Origin: a virus
DNA length: 25,646 nucleotides
Virus record (IMG/VR): IMGVR_UViG_3300033571_004690
Span: 1 to 25,646 of that record
Reading direction: 5' to 3' (one strand)
The position numbers and the translations under genes are program-made. Position 1 is the stretch's first letter; the number at the start of each line of letters is the position of its first letter. Below are positions 6,849-14,019 of this stretch, piece by piece. The notes under the pieces were generated by a model. That model saw nothing but the letters and a program-made list of their open reading frames with translations, was not told the origin of the DNA and made no database searches.

Positions 6849-7891
6849 ACCTGCACGGACTCGGCGTAGATCTCCCTGATCAGGGTCTTCAGTCGGACGG
6901 GGTCCATCACTCCCTGCATGCCGTCGATCTCGTCGCATATGAGGGTGAGGGTGTCCTTGCTCATGTCAACCGCCGACTTCTCGACCTCCTCCTGCTTCCT
7001 GTCGGTTTGGTCCACGACCGTCACCGAGTGGACAGGTGCCTCGTTGAGCCTGTCGAGGAGGTTGTCGAACATGATCGGTCGCTTCTTGGCGTTCACGACC
7101 ATGCGGACGAAGGTGTTGGCGTATGGCTTGCAGTTGAAGATACCGTAGTCGTTCTGCGAGTCATCGTATTCGATCTGATGGAACATCGACTTCGGGTTCT
7201 CCACGAATTCCATGACCTGCGTGTCAGGGTCGAACACATGGAACCCCTTGCGTTCTCCGAGGTCGCCGAATGTCATCTGATACTGCGTACCGAGGTAGTG
7301 GATGTTGCCCTTGCTGTGGCGGCAATGGAAGTGACCGCTGTAGACCGCTTGGAATCGGGCGAGTGCCCTCGGGTCCATGCCCTCATGGCACTCCACACCA
7401 CGGAGGACCTCGTAGCCGCTGATCTCAAAGTGCCCCATGAGGATCCCCACGGGAGCGTTCTGTATGAAATTCAGGCAGGACTCTGCGTTGTCCTTGGTGA
7501 CCCATGGGATGATGCCCACGGGAAGGGTGTCGAGATACAGCATCGTCGGGCTCTCATGGATGACGATGTTGGGGTACAGGTTGAACAGTTCCACCACGGA
7601 GTTGAGTCGGTTGGTGTTCTTGTAGAACACATCATGGTTGCCGAGGGTGATGTCCATCTGAACATCCATGTCCCGCAGCCTGTCGAGGAACCGTGACCGC
7701 ACCTGACCCAAGGTGTAGAAGTTCACGAACTTCCGCTTGTCGAGGAAGTCCCCGAGGTGGACGATCTGCCTGATCCCATGCCGTTCGATGTACGGGAAGA
7801 ACACATCCTCAAAGAAGCCGAGGGCGTGATCTAGGAAGATGGGACTGTCGTTCCGAGCCCCGAAATGGGTATCGTTGATGACTGCGATCAT
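6845..7891 (-). CDS. 47: gp47 recombination endonuclease subunit (Mre11/SbcD-like)
   Basis: Metallophosphoesterase partner of gp46. The 348-aa protein has all Mre11-type motifs: D7-x-H9 (INDTHFG), GDFLDKR at 47-53, GNHD at 84-87, GHFE around His154 and SGHFHCR with His187/His189. Its length is close to T4 gp47 (339 aa). The ATG overlaps the gp55 stop as ATGA (7888-7891), so the two are translationally coupled. Unlike T4, where 46 and 47 are adjacent and co-directional, here gp46 lies on the opposite strand and the two genes converge across two small genes. Confidence 0.93.
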   Translation of the reverse strand: MIAVINDTHFGARNDSPIFLDHALGFFEDVFFPYIERHGIRQIVHLGDFLDKRKFVNFYTLGQVRSRFLDRLRDMDVQMDITLGNHDVFYKNTNRLNSVVELFNLYPNIVIHESPTMLYLDTLPVGIIPWVTKDNAESCLNFIQNAPVGILMGHFEISGYEVLRGVECHEGMDPRALARFQAVYSGHFHCRHSKGNIHYLGTQYQMTFGDLGERKGFHVFDPDTQVMEFVENPKSMFHQIEYDDSQNDYGIFNCKPYANTFVRMVVNAKKRPIMFDNLLDRLNEAPVHSVTVVDQTDRKQEEVEKSAVDMSKDTLTLICDEIDGMQGVMDPVRLKTLIREIYAESVQV

Positions 7892-8460
7892 TTGTCTTCC
7901 ATGACATCGTCCAAGCGGGGCTTGCTCTTCTGCCTTCTCTGCCCACGGCTCTTCTTCGGCTTGAGAGCCTCGGCGTTAGTCTCAGGAGGAAGGAAGTCGC
8001 TGAAGGGATTGGTATCGCCCTCGGCATAGTCCTTTGCCTTCTCCTCCATCCAATTACGGAACCTTCCCGTGGGATCGTTCTGCTCAAAGACCCGCATCTT
8101 CACATACATCTGCTTCTTCTCCCGTTGGATGCGACGGAGGAAGGCGTAGTAGATAATCTGCGTGAAGAAGGCGAAGGGGTTGCTGCTCTTCTTGGGATCG
8201 AAGTTGGCTGCGTACATGACGCAGTTCTCGACGGAATCGCAGATCATCTCCTCCCGATAGGTGTAGTTGGCGAAGTTGGGCTTCTTCGCTAGGTTGTTGG
8301 CGATGTCGAGGAAACATTGCCCGATGTAGTCGTTGACTCCAGGCGGCTTATCTCCTCGCTTCTTCGCCTTGAGAGCGACCTTGCGGTAGGCAGACAGTTC
8401 TTTGAGGAACCGTCCGTTGTCTATGTAATGGTTCTGAGCCTTCTTCGGCTTGTCGCTCAT
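7888..8460 (-). CDS. 55: gp55 late-transcription sigma factor
   Basis: A 190-aa protein resembling T4 gp55 (185 aa), the small sigma factor that directs host RNA polymerase to late promoters. The region NYTYREEMICDSVENCVMYA, then NFDPKKSSNPFAFFTQIIYY and FLRRIQREKKQ, corresponds to sigma region 2 of gp55 (T4: SGYTQSWKQEMIADGIE, then [21 protein letters not shown]). The ATG at 8460 is chosen because GGTGGAG lies about nine bases upstream; a GTG at 8475 overlaps that site. The C-terminus is basic (PKKSRGQRRQKSKPR). It is the first confident gene after the palindrome-rich region 8461-8795 and is coupled to gp47 by ATGA. Confidence 0.88.
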   Translation of the reverse strand: MSDKPKKAQNHYIDNGRFLKELSAYRKVALKAKKRGDKPPGVNDYIGQCFLDIANNLAKKPNFANYTYREEMICDSVENCVMYAANFDPKKSSNPFAFFTQIIYYAFLRRIQREKKQMYVKMRVFEQNDPTGRFRNWMEEKAKDYAEGDTNPFSDFLPPETNAEALKPKKSRGQRRQKSKPRLDDVMEDK

Positions 8461-8795
8461 CCTTGAGTACTCCACCTAGCGTGAAGTAGTTATCGCCTCG
8501 GGATGAGCAAACCATAAGGTGATAAAAGAGAAAAAGAAGGATACGGTTTGCACCCTTCGTTTGCTATCTTTTCCCCTACTAGTTTTACTAGGTACCTAGT
8601 CTCTGGTAACTGTTTTACCATCTTGATAAGTGTTTCTTGAGACTCTTCTCCAGATGTAACTCTTCAGTCTCAAGACCCAGACATCATTGAACTCATTCAA
8701 CTAGATTCTTCTTGTTCTCTTCCAGAGGGTTCTAAAGGAGTATCAACTGAGACTCAATGAGATTTAGGCGATTCCAAAAATTTTGATTCAAAAAA
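8461..8795. promoter_or_regulatory. Non-coding, AT-richer, palindrome-rich region upstream of gp55/gp47
   Basis: This is the AT-richest stretch I notice in the window. It contains: a 7-bp inverted pair GCAAACC/GGTTTGC (about 8507-8552); the perfect 14-bp palindrome ACTAGGTACCTAGT (8587-8600) preceded by another ACTAGT (8578-8583); a hairpin TGGTAA-CTGTT-TTACCA (about 8604-8620); a 10-bp inverted pair TCTTGAGACT (8635-8644)/AGTCTCAAGA (8666-8675); TTGAA-CTCA-TTCAA (8687-8700); and TGAGACTCA (8748-8756). AGTCTC/GAGACT occurs four times. It is the natural promoter and operator region for gp55/gp47 on the minus strand, but I see no convincing -35/-10 pair and no tRNA. Confidence 0.55.
8490..8621 (-). 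CDS. Possible 43-aa ORF inside the gp55 upstream region
   Basis: On the minus strand an ATG at 8621 opens a 43-codon frame beginning MVKQLPETRYLVKLVGEKIA and ending with TAA at 8490-8492, 30 bases before the gp55 start. The frame lacks a ribosome-binding site and overlaps the 14-bp palindrome, so it may be chance. It could be a leader peptide for gp55. Kept only as a low-confidence candidate. Confidence 0.18.
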   Translation of the reverse strand: MVKQLPETRYLVKLVGEKIANEGCKPYPSFSLLSPYGLLIPRR

Positions 8796-9266
8796 TCACA
8801 ACTTTGGATCACCACCCCAACCTGGGAACTCGTCATATCCGTTCCTTCCCTCACCATCGTCAGGCATCTCGTCCTTGGGTTCCATGGTGTCCGTGTCCTC
8901 ATCAGGATCGATGCTGTCCTTCAGGGCATCCACGGTTCCCGAACCCGAACCCATGTCATCGATGATGTCCGAGTTGATTCGGGCTTGGGTGTAGTCGGAC
9001 ACGATCCCTTGGATGGGTCGAACGACGCACATGACGATGTCCTTCCTCACGACGATGTAGTCCTCGGCTGCAAAGTCGATCCAATTCTTGAGCATCACAT
9101 TGACCTCCTGCACAGGCATCGAATCCGATTGCTGTTGCATGGTTACCAATGCCATGACCATGGGCTTCTCAAGGATGTAGGAGTTCTTGCCGCTCTTCCC
9201 GATACCTGCGATCAGGGTTTCCCCTGTCATCAGCCGCACCATCCTGATTGGGTAGATTTGAGTCAT
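8796..9266 (-). CDS. LSm-like small phage protein with acidic tail
   Basis: A 156-aa protein. The N-terminal about 100 residues (PIRMVRLMTGETLIAGIG, ILEKPMVMALV, then VMLKNWIDFAAEDYIVVRKD) follow the same strand pattern as the protein at 6285-6608, an Sm/LSm-like small barrel found near uvsW in many marine T4-like phages. The last 50 residues are acidic and Gly-rich (DPDEDTDTMEPKDEMPDDGEG), probably disordered. Its ATG overlaps the uvsW stop as ATGA (9263-9266). RNA or protein binding is a family-style guess, not shown. Confidence 0.7.
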   Translation of the reverse strand: MTQIYPIRMVRLMTGETLIAGIGKSGKNSYILEKPMVMALVTMQQQSDSMPVQEVNVMLKNWIDFAAEDYIVVRKDIVMCVVRPIQGIVSDYTQARINSDIIDDMGSGSGTVDALKDSIDPDEDTDTMEPKDEMPDDGEGRNGYDEFPGWGGDPKL

Positions 9267-10798
9267 ATGGTTCCCTCGGGTCTCTTGATCCTCATGTCCA
9301 ACGGCATCTTCACCAACTTGTACATGAACTGTTCCGACTCGTAGATCTTGAGACGCTTGAGGAAGTGCCTGAGGCTGTAGTTGAGGACCTCACCCTTGTG
9401 GAGATCGTCGGCGATGTCGTACAACTTGGCGATGTGCTTGCCTTGGCTCTTGCGCAACTGCCGACCGATGCTCTGTAGGACACGGATCCTCGACTTGCTC
9501 GGGGATGCGAAGATCACATTCCTGAGGCTGCGGATGTTGATGCCCGTGGAAAAGGTTCCATACGAAGCCACGATGATTGCGTTCTCTTCCTTTTCAACGA
9601 TGCCTCTGATCCCCTCACGCTCCTCAAGTTCCGTCTCACCCGCCACGAAGTAGACATTCCTTCCCGAGGCACAACGCTTGATGTTCTCGTACAGGGGCTT
9701 CCCGTGCTTCTCCACGAAGTTGAAGAGGACGAGCGTGTTGCCTTTCGTTGCTGCGGCGAGGTGGGAGATGAAGTCATTTCTCTTCTCACACCCGACGAGC
9801 CATTCGATCTCATGTTGGTAGTCGAGACCACAGACGCTGCCACGGATCTCCTCGGGATACCGCAGCATGATGCACTCAATCCTCAGGCTAGTGAGGAGGT
9901 TACGGTCCATCAGTTCCTTGGTGGTCACCACCCTGTGTACGGGACCGAACAGACCTTCGATGGCGAGTTTGTGGATCTTTGAGCCGTCAAGGGTTCCCGT
10001 GAGGGCGATGCGGTACGGGCACTCCGTCAGTTTCGACATGATGGAGGTCAGGCTCTGTGCCTTGAACAGGTGCGCCTCGTCCCCGATCACCACTTCAAAG
10101 TTGTCGAACCATGATCGGGGCAACTTGTAGATCGACTGCCATGTCGAGATCACGATTTGCTTGTCGGTCAGTTTCGCCTCGCCGCCCACGATGCGGTGGC
10201 AGTTTGCGTCGGCATCCCACTTCACCTCGGAGGAGTAGTCCTTGAAATCGGCGTACATCTGTGCGACGAGCGAGATCGTCGGAACCACGATGAGGATCTT
10301 CTTGGAGGGAGGGATAGCCTGTTGGTAGTATCTGCACAGGCTGTAGATGATGAGGCTCTTCCCCGATGCGGTCGGGGACAGCAGGACGCAGCGGGATTGG
10401 TTCATCGCATGGCAGATAGCCTCGACCTGATGGTCGTGGGGGGAAAGCACCTGACCACCCGAGGTGGGCTTCAGAGCCTCGACCATCCCCTTGACCTTGT
10501 CGCAGTCGTACCTGATCTCGGGTTGCGCCACGGCTGAATCGACCCGCATCTCATACCCACGGTCCTTGCAGAATGTGGCGAGGTAGTCCATCAGCCCCGC
10601 AGGTAGAAGACCTGAGTGGGCGTTGAACAGGCGAATCTTGCCATCCCATACCCTGCGCTTGAAGGCGGGTGAGAACTTCGCACCAGGTACATCGAAGGTA
10701 AAGAAGTCCTGTAACTCGTATGCGACAGAGTTCTCCGTCAGGATGCGGAGGTGCGCCGAGTTCATACTACGGACTTCAATCGACGGCATATCGGACAT
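9263..10798 (-). CDS. uvsW: UvsW DNA/RNA helicase (superfamily 2)
   Basis: An ATP-dependent branch-migration and R-loop-unwinding helicase; in T4 it rescues stalled forks and switches replication to the recombination-dependent mode. The 511-aa length fits T4 UvsW (503 aa). The N-terminal UvsW-specific domain is followed by Walker A SPTASGKS (141-148), DEAH box D240-H243, motif III-like TGTL (267-270), motif V-like STGINI, and motif VI QSIGRQLRK (442-450). The ATG at 10798 has only a weak ribosome-binding site; the in-frame ATG three codons later is a possible alternative. The gene follows uvsY closely (TAA at 10805) and overlaps the next gene, so uvsY-uvsW-LSm form one transcription unit. Confidence 0.93.
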   Translation of the reverse strand: MSDMPSIEVRSMNSAHLRILTENSVAYELQDFFTFDVPGAKFSPAFKRRVWDGKIRLFNAHSGLLPAGLMDYLATFCKDRGYEMRVDSAVAQPEIRYDCDKVKGMVEALKPTSGGQVLSPHDHQVEAICHAMNQSRCVLLSPTASGKSLIIYSLCRYYQQAIPPSKKILIVVPTISLVAQMYADFKDYSSEVKWDADANCHRIVGGEAKLTDKQIVISTWQSIYKLPRSWFDNFEVVIGDEAHLFKAQSLTSIMSKLTECPYRIALTGTLDGSKIHKLAIEGLFGPVHRVVTTKELMDRNLLTSLRIECIMLRYPEEIRGSVCGLDYQHEIEWLVGCEKRNDFISHLAAATKGNTLVLFNFVEKHGKPLYENIKRCASGRNVYFVAGETELEEREGIRGIVEKEENAIIVASYGTFSTGINIRSLRNVIFASPSKSRIRVLQSIGRQLRKSQGKHIAKLYDIADDLHKGEVLNYSLRHFLKRLKIYESEQFMYKLVKMPLDMRIKRPEGTI

Positions 10799-10804
10799 CG
10801 GTAC

Positions 10805-11242
10805 TTATGAGACCCCGCTCATAAACTTTCGCCACTCAATGGCGTTGCGAATGACCCATTGTCGGTTATTGATCCCCTTGATGACGCTGTCCAAGTACTC
10901 CACCTTCGCCTTCTGCAAGTCGATCTTGGAGCCGAGCCTGATCAAGTCGGGGTCAGCCTCCATGTAGAGTTCTAGGTCCTGCCTCAAGATGCGGGTCGCA
11001 AACGGCTCCCAACCAAGCGACTTGAGTTGATCCTCGTCGGCTTTGCCGCTGTACCACTCCCACTTCTGCTTCTTGAGGACGGAGTAGTCCGAGTTCAACT
11101 TTCGGAGGACGAGGCTCTCGTCGTGGAAGATGTTGAGGAACTTCCCGTGCAGCATGGGGATGCGGATCGACTCGTCGCCGAGTTCCGTTCCGTCGATCTT
11201 GAGATCGCTCTCGACCATCTGCTTGATTGTTTCCATGTTCAT
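10805..11242 (-). CDS. uvsY: UvsY recombination mediator
   Basis: A 145-aa protein resembling T4 UvsY (137 aa), which helps load the UvsX recombinase onto gp32-coated single strands. Matching features are an N-terminal acidic helix, VLKKQKWEWYSGKADEDQ (T4: ALKARLDYYSGRGDGDE), a DPDLIRLGSKIDLQKAKVEY segment and a C-terminal NRQWVIRNAIEWRKFMSG. Adjacency to uvsW repeats the T4 order. The start is ATG 11242 or the ATG two codons later. No UvsX gene lies in the window. It is divergent from the RuvC-like gene with a spacer of only 46 bases. Confidence 0.82.
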   Translation of the reverse strand: MNMETIKQMVESDLKIDGTELGDESIRIPMLHGKFLNIFHDESLVLRKLNSDYSVLKKQKWEWYSGKADEDQLKSLGWEPFATRILRQDLELYMEADPDLIRLGSKIDLQKAKVEYLDSVIKGINNRQWVIRNAIEWRKFMSGVS

Positions 11243-11288
11243 TGGGGTAGATTACCTTATCCTTTGCGACACCGTCAATAGATACGGC

Positions 11289-11843
11289 GTGAAGATCGTT
11301 GGAATCGACTACAGCATGACCTGTCCTGCCGTGACCATGATGTTCGGCGGGGGGTTTGAGACTTTATGTCACTATGTCAGTCCTACCAAGAAGTCGGAGG
11401 TCAAGGGCGGGGTGACGGGGTTTGCTTGGCAAGGTGATCGGCTACCTGAATACAAGAGCCCTGAAGGCAGGTTTCATGCGCTGTCATCATGGGCACTTCC
11501 CCTCTGCCTCGGTGCCGATCACATATTCCTTGAGGACTACGCCATGGGTGCCAAAGGAAGGGTGTTCCACATCGGGGAAAACGCAGGGGTACTCAAGCAC
11601 AAGTTGTGGTCCAACGGGTTGCCGTTCACTCTCGTATCCCCCACCGCCCTCAAGAAGTATGCGACGGGCAAGGGAAACGCCGACAAGTGCGCCATGATCG
11701 CAGCGTTCAAGGAGAAGACGAAGGTCGATTTGGCGAGCGTGATGGGAATAGAGAACTGCGGCAGTCCCCTGTCCGATGTAATCGATTCTTGGTTCCTCGC
11801 CGACTACGGTAGGTTCGTCACGAAGACAGAACCGTATTGCTGA
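11289..11843 (+). CDS. RuvC-like crossover junction endonuclease
   Basis: An RNase H-fold resolvase candidate of 184 aa. Acidic catalytic positions are visible: Asp7 in KIVGIDYSMT, Glu82/Asp83 in FLEDYAMGA, and the C-terminal pair Asp163/Asp166 in LSDVIDSWFLADYG. KGNADKCAMIAAF matches the helix before the last acidic motif in RuvC-like proteins. T4 itself uses the unrelated endonuclease VII (gp49) for this job, so this looks like a functional replacement (inference). GTG 11289 is chosen because it starts exactly at MKIVGID and leaves room for a promoter; an ATG at 11235 would overlap uvsY. AATAGATAC lies just upstream. The 3' end overlaps the convergent gene by 26 bases. Confidence 0.8.
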   Translation: MKIVGIDYSMTCPAVTMMFGGGFETLCHYVSPTKKSEVKGGVTGFAWQGDRLPEYKSPEGRFHALSSWALPLCLGADHIFLEDYAMGAKGRVFHIGENAGVLKHKLWSNGLPFTLVSPTALKKYATGKGNADKCAMIAAFKEKTKVDLASVMGIENCGSPLSDVIDSWFLADYGRFVTKTEPYC

Positions 11844-12255
11844 GATCAGGGAATGCCTCAAGCACGACCTTCTTGTCGAGGCTGTAGGCACGACCGAAGG
11901 TTCCGTCGAAGAGTTCCTTGATGACCTCGGCTTCCGACGAGTGGACGGACTCCAAGATCTGAATCAGCAGTTGGTCTTTCCTCTCGGAGGGCAACTTGTA
12001 GACCTCCTTGAAGATGTAGAGCCGCTTGCTCTCTTGGAACAGGTTCGTGTGGGTGAGACCGTCAGGAGCCGACTCGGGGGTGTACTTCGGGAGATCCTTT
12101 CGGTACCACTTGCCCTTGTCGAGGAATGCGTAGTAGAGGACCTGCTTGAGGGAATGGCTTGAGTTCTCTCGGAGCAACCTCACGGTGTCTTCCTTGCTCT
12201 TAGCCTCTCGCATGATTCGCCTGAGTACCTCGGGAATGGTCATTGTCATTGGCAT
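11818..12255 (-). CDS. Conserved T4-like phage protein (DUF6433-like)
   Basis: About 145 aa from ATG 12255; an ATG at 12273 is an alternative, with GGAG lying between the two. The pattern is IPEVLRRIMREAKSKEDTVRLLREN, then LKQVLYYAFLD, LYIFKEV, RKDQLLIQILESVHSSEAEVI and a C-terminal KVVLEAFPDL. I recognise this arrangement from a small protein conserved in marine T4-like phages, which I recall as DUF6433; function unknown. The frame extends far upstream through the PTPE repeat on the other strand, but that is an artefact of the repeat. It converges on and overlaps the RuvC-like gene. Confidence 0.72.
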   Translation of the reverse strand: MPMTMTIPEVLRRIMREAKSKEDTVRLLRENSSHSLKQVLYYAFLDKGKWYRKDLPKYTPESAPDGLTHTNLFQESKRLYIFKEVYKLPSERKDQLLIQILESVHSSEAEVIKELFDGTFGRAYSLDKKVVLEAFPDLSNTVLSS

Positions 12256-12303
12256 GATGTTTGGGTTCTCCATCGATATGTAGCCTACATACGAGGCTCG
12301 GAG

Positions 12304-12540
12304 ATGGACATCGTAATGGATAACGACAAGGACACCAACGCACAGCGGCAGAAGGTTTGGTTGAAGGAAGAGGGCAAGACGGCGGTCGTGCGTAGGGTGG
12401 AAACCCACCCGAACTACGGCAAGCAGTACCTCGTCACGGTTTACAGTTCGACTTGGGGTCCTGAGACCTACTGGGTGAAGGAAGCGAATGTCGAGCAGAT
12501 CGGACACGGTCGATGGCAGTCGGGAAATGGGAGAGGATGA
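12304..12540 (+). CDS. Hypothetical protein, 78 aa
   Basis: ATG 12304 has GAGG seven bases upstream; an in-frame ATG at 12316 is an alternative. After an acidic N-terminus (MDNDKDTN) the protein alternates strands and turns: KVWLKEEGKTAVVRRVE, YLVTVYSSTWGPETYWV, EANVEQIG. This could be a small beta-barrel, but I recognise no family. The stop codon overlaps the next start as TGATG, so the two genes are probably coupled. Confidence 0.65.
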   Translation: MDIVMDNDKDTNAQRQKVWLKEEGKTAVVRRVETHPNYGKQYLVTVYSSTWGPETYWVKEANVEQIGHGRWQSGNGRG

Positions 12541-12830
12541 TGAGCAAGAAGGCACGATCCAAGGCAGCGGGTAAGCGTCCGAACAAGGTTCAAAAGAACT
12601 TGGAGGCTGTCCCTGCACCCACGCCCGAGCCCACGCCCGAGCCCACGCCCGAGCCCACGCCCGAGCCCACGCCCGAGCCCACGCCCACGCCCACGCCCGT
12701 GTGCGCACCCGCACCCACGCCCGAGCCCACGCCCGTGCGTGAGGAGGAAGTGCAGGTCCCTCGCAAGAGTTCGATCATCGATTGGATCAAGCGCAAGTGG
12801 TGGGTGTTCAGGATCTACGGGCAACTGTAA
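12540..12830 (+). CDS. PTPE-repeat protein with basic N-terminus and hydrophobic C-terminus
   Basis: A 96-aa protein. The ATG at 12540 has GGGAG six bases upstream and overlaps the previous stop. Residues 1-24 are strongly basic (MSKKARSKAAGKRPNK). Residues 26-65 are a proline-rich linker with five consecutive PTPE units plus PT and APTPEPT variants. The C-terminus is basic-aromatic (IIDWIKRKWWVFRIYGQL), resembling a membrane-interfacial helix. Pro-Glu/Pro-Thr repeats of this kind form stiff extended spacers, as in TonB. I infer a tether between a basic, perhaps nucleic-acid-binding, end and a membrane or protein surface; no function is known. Confidence 0.7.
   Translation: MSKKARSKAAGKRPNKVQKNLEAVPAPTPEPTPEPTPEPTPEPTPEPTPTPTPVCAPAPTPEPTPVREEEVQVPRKSSIIDWIKRKWWVFRIYGQL
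12618..12737 (+). repeat. 12-bp tandem repeat (CCCACGCCCGAG)n inside the PTPE gene
   Basis: Five perfect head-to-tail copies of CCCACGCCCGAG run from 12618 to 12677. They are followed by three CCCACG half-units and, after a short break, further partial copies to 12737. The unit is a multiple of three, so copy-number change by slippage would lengthen or shorten the protein spacer without breaking the frame. Confidence 0.9.
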
Positions 12831-12852
12831 TCCTTCAAGTGAGATCTACACA

Positions 12853-13107
12853 ATGCCAAACTACGACTACCGCTGCGACAAGTGCGAACACACCTTTGAG
12901 GAGTTCCATCTCATCAAGGATCGGGCAAAGCCGTGCAAGAAACCGTGCCCCAAGTGCGGTGAGGGGAAAGTCTCGCAGTTCATCTCCTCTGCCCCTGTTT
13001 TGATTGACCCTGTCCGTTTGGGCGTTCGCCGACCCGACAGCGGTTTCAAAGAAGTCATCAGCAAAATCAAGTCTGCACACCCTCGCAGTCGAATGAGGGA
13101 TTACTGA
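12853..13107 (+). CDS. FmdB-type zinc-ribbon protein
   Basis: An 84-aa protein starting MPNYDYRCDKCEHTFEEF, which is the hallmark N-terminus of the FmdB/CxxC-CxxC-SSSS small zinc-ribbon family. Metal ligands are Cys8/Cys11 and Cys32/Cys35 (CPKCGEGK), followed by the family's SQFISSAP segment. The C-terminal 40 residues (LGVRRPDSGFKEVISKIK) are phage-specific. Family members are annotated as putative regulators without firm function. The stop overlaps the nuclease start as TGATG, which suggests coexpression with it. Confidence 0.82.
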   Translation: MPNYDYRCDKCEHTFEEFHLIKDRAKPCKKPCPKCGEGKVSQFISSAPVLIDPVRLGVRRPDSGFKEVISKIKSAHPRSRMRDY

Positions 13108-13808
13108 TGCAAGAACAAACACAAACCAAGCGACTCGTATCGATTGAAATCGGAGGCGGGGGTAGGTACTACCAATCTCCCGACAGCAAGCGGTGGTTCC
13201 CCTCGGTGACCACGGTGATCAACCACAGGGATGCCGAGAAGTGGAAGAAGTGGCGGGAGAACCCCGACAACGCCGCCACCTCTCAAGCCGCATTGGAGAG
13301 GGGGAACAGGCTTCACACGGTCGTGGAGAACTACCTCGTCAACAAGGAGTTGCCCACCACCGACGAGCAGAGGCTGCATTTCGATCCGTTGCTGCCTCAC
13401 CTTGAGAGGATCAGCAAGATCTACGCCATCGAAACTCCTCTTTGGTCGGACGATCTCCTGCTTGCGGGTAGGACCGACTGCATCGGCGACTACGACGGTG
13501 TGCCTTCGATCATCGACTTCAAGACTTCGGGGAAGACCAAGCGTAAGGAATGGATCGGGAACTACTTCCACCAAGCCGCCGCCTATTCCTACATGTGGCA
13601 GGAGAGGTCGGGTCAGAAGATCGATCAGTTGGTGATCCTGATCGCATGCGACGATGGGTCGGTCCAAGAGTTCGTTGAGCAGCGGGCACATCACCGAAAC
13701 GGTCTCGCAAGCGTCATCAAGGACTATTGGAACACCAACGACTTCGACCAACTCCAAGAGGTCGTGGGCAAGGCATGGGAGGACGCACAGCATGAAATGG
13801 CTGGCTAG
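13107..13808 (+). CDS. PD-(D/E)XK exonuclease (Cas4/MGME1-like)
   Basis: A 233-aa nuclease. The motifs run in order: RGNRLH (65-70) with a following Glu74 in the VENYL helix, GRTD with Asp124, the core IIDFKTS with Asp137 and Lys139, and a FHQAAAY motif (His155/Gln156, Tyr160). This is the pattern of single-strand exonucleases of the PD-(D/E)XK superfamily such as MGME1 and Cas4/RecB-like nucleases, common in marine T4-like phages near gp32. It probably trims single strands during replication or recombination. The stop is TAG, and the end overlaps the next gene by 17 bases. Confidence 0.85.
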   Translation: MQEQTQTKRLVSIEIGGGGRYYQSPDSKRWFPSVTTVINHRDAEKWKKWRENPDNAATSQAALERGNRLHTVVENYLVNKELPTTDEQRLHFDPLLPHLERISKIYAIETPLWSDDLLLAGRTDCIGDYDGVPSIIDFKTSGKTKRKEWIGNYFHQAAAYSYMWQERSGQKIDQLVILIACDDGSVQEFVEQRAHHRNGLASVIKDYWNTNDFDQLQEVVGKAWEDAQHEMAG

Positions 13809-14019
13809 ACTTTTCGGCAAGTCCGAGGATACGGAGGACACCGATGACGATGTCCCCCAAAAACTCCATTGCATTCGGTTTATGACGGATAGGGGGGAGC
13901 AGGTCGCCATACTCCTCACCTCCGAGGAGTTTGAGCGTGGCATGCTGCGTTGGGTCGAGACCATAGACACCATGCCGATTGAGTCAATCGATGAAAATTC
14001 CGACGAAGGAGTCCCTTGA
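13792..14019 (+). CDS. Hypothetical acidic protein, 75 aa
   Basis: The ATG at 13792 has GGGAGG about nine bases upstream and lies inside the end of the nuclease gene. The N-terminus is basic and amphipathic (MKWLARLFGK), followed by an acidic stretch (SEDTEDTDDD), a probable strand-helix unit (RGEQVAILLTSEEFERGML) and an acidic tail. No family is recognised. Its stop overlaps the gp33-like start (TGATG), placing it in the operon with the nuclease, the gp33-like gene and gp32. Confidence 0.68.
   Translation: MKWLARLFGKSEDTEDTDDDVPQKLHCIRFMTDRGEQVAILLTSEEFERGMLRWVETIDTMPIESIDENSDEGVP

Noticed and set aside
8461-8795. tRNA gene or homing endonuclease remnant in the gp55 upstream region
   Set aside because: No cloverleaf, no TTCGA-type T-loop and no endonuclease motif were found; the three short minus-strand frames are all broken by stops.
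12618-12737. CRISPR-like array
   Set aside because: The repeats are head-to-tail 12-base codon repeats without spacers and lie inside a coding frame.
12468-12824. Minus-strand GRGLGRG repeat frame and the long upstream extension of the 11818 gene
   Set aside because: Both are antisense readings of the PTPE tandem repeat; the conserved part of the 11818-12255 gene starts near 12255.
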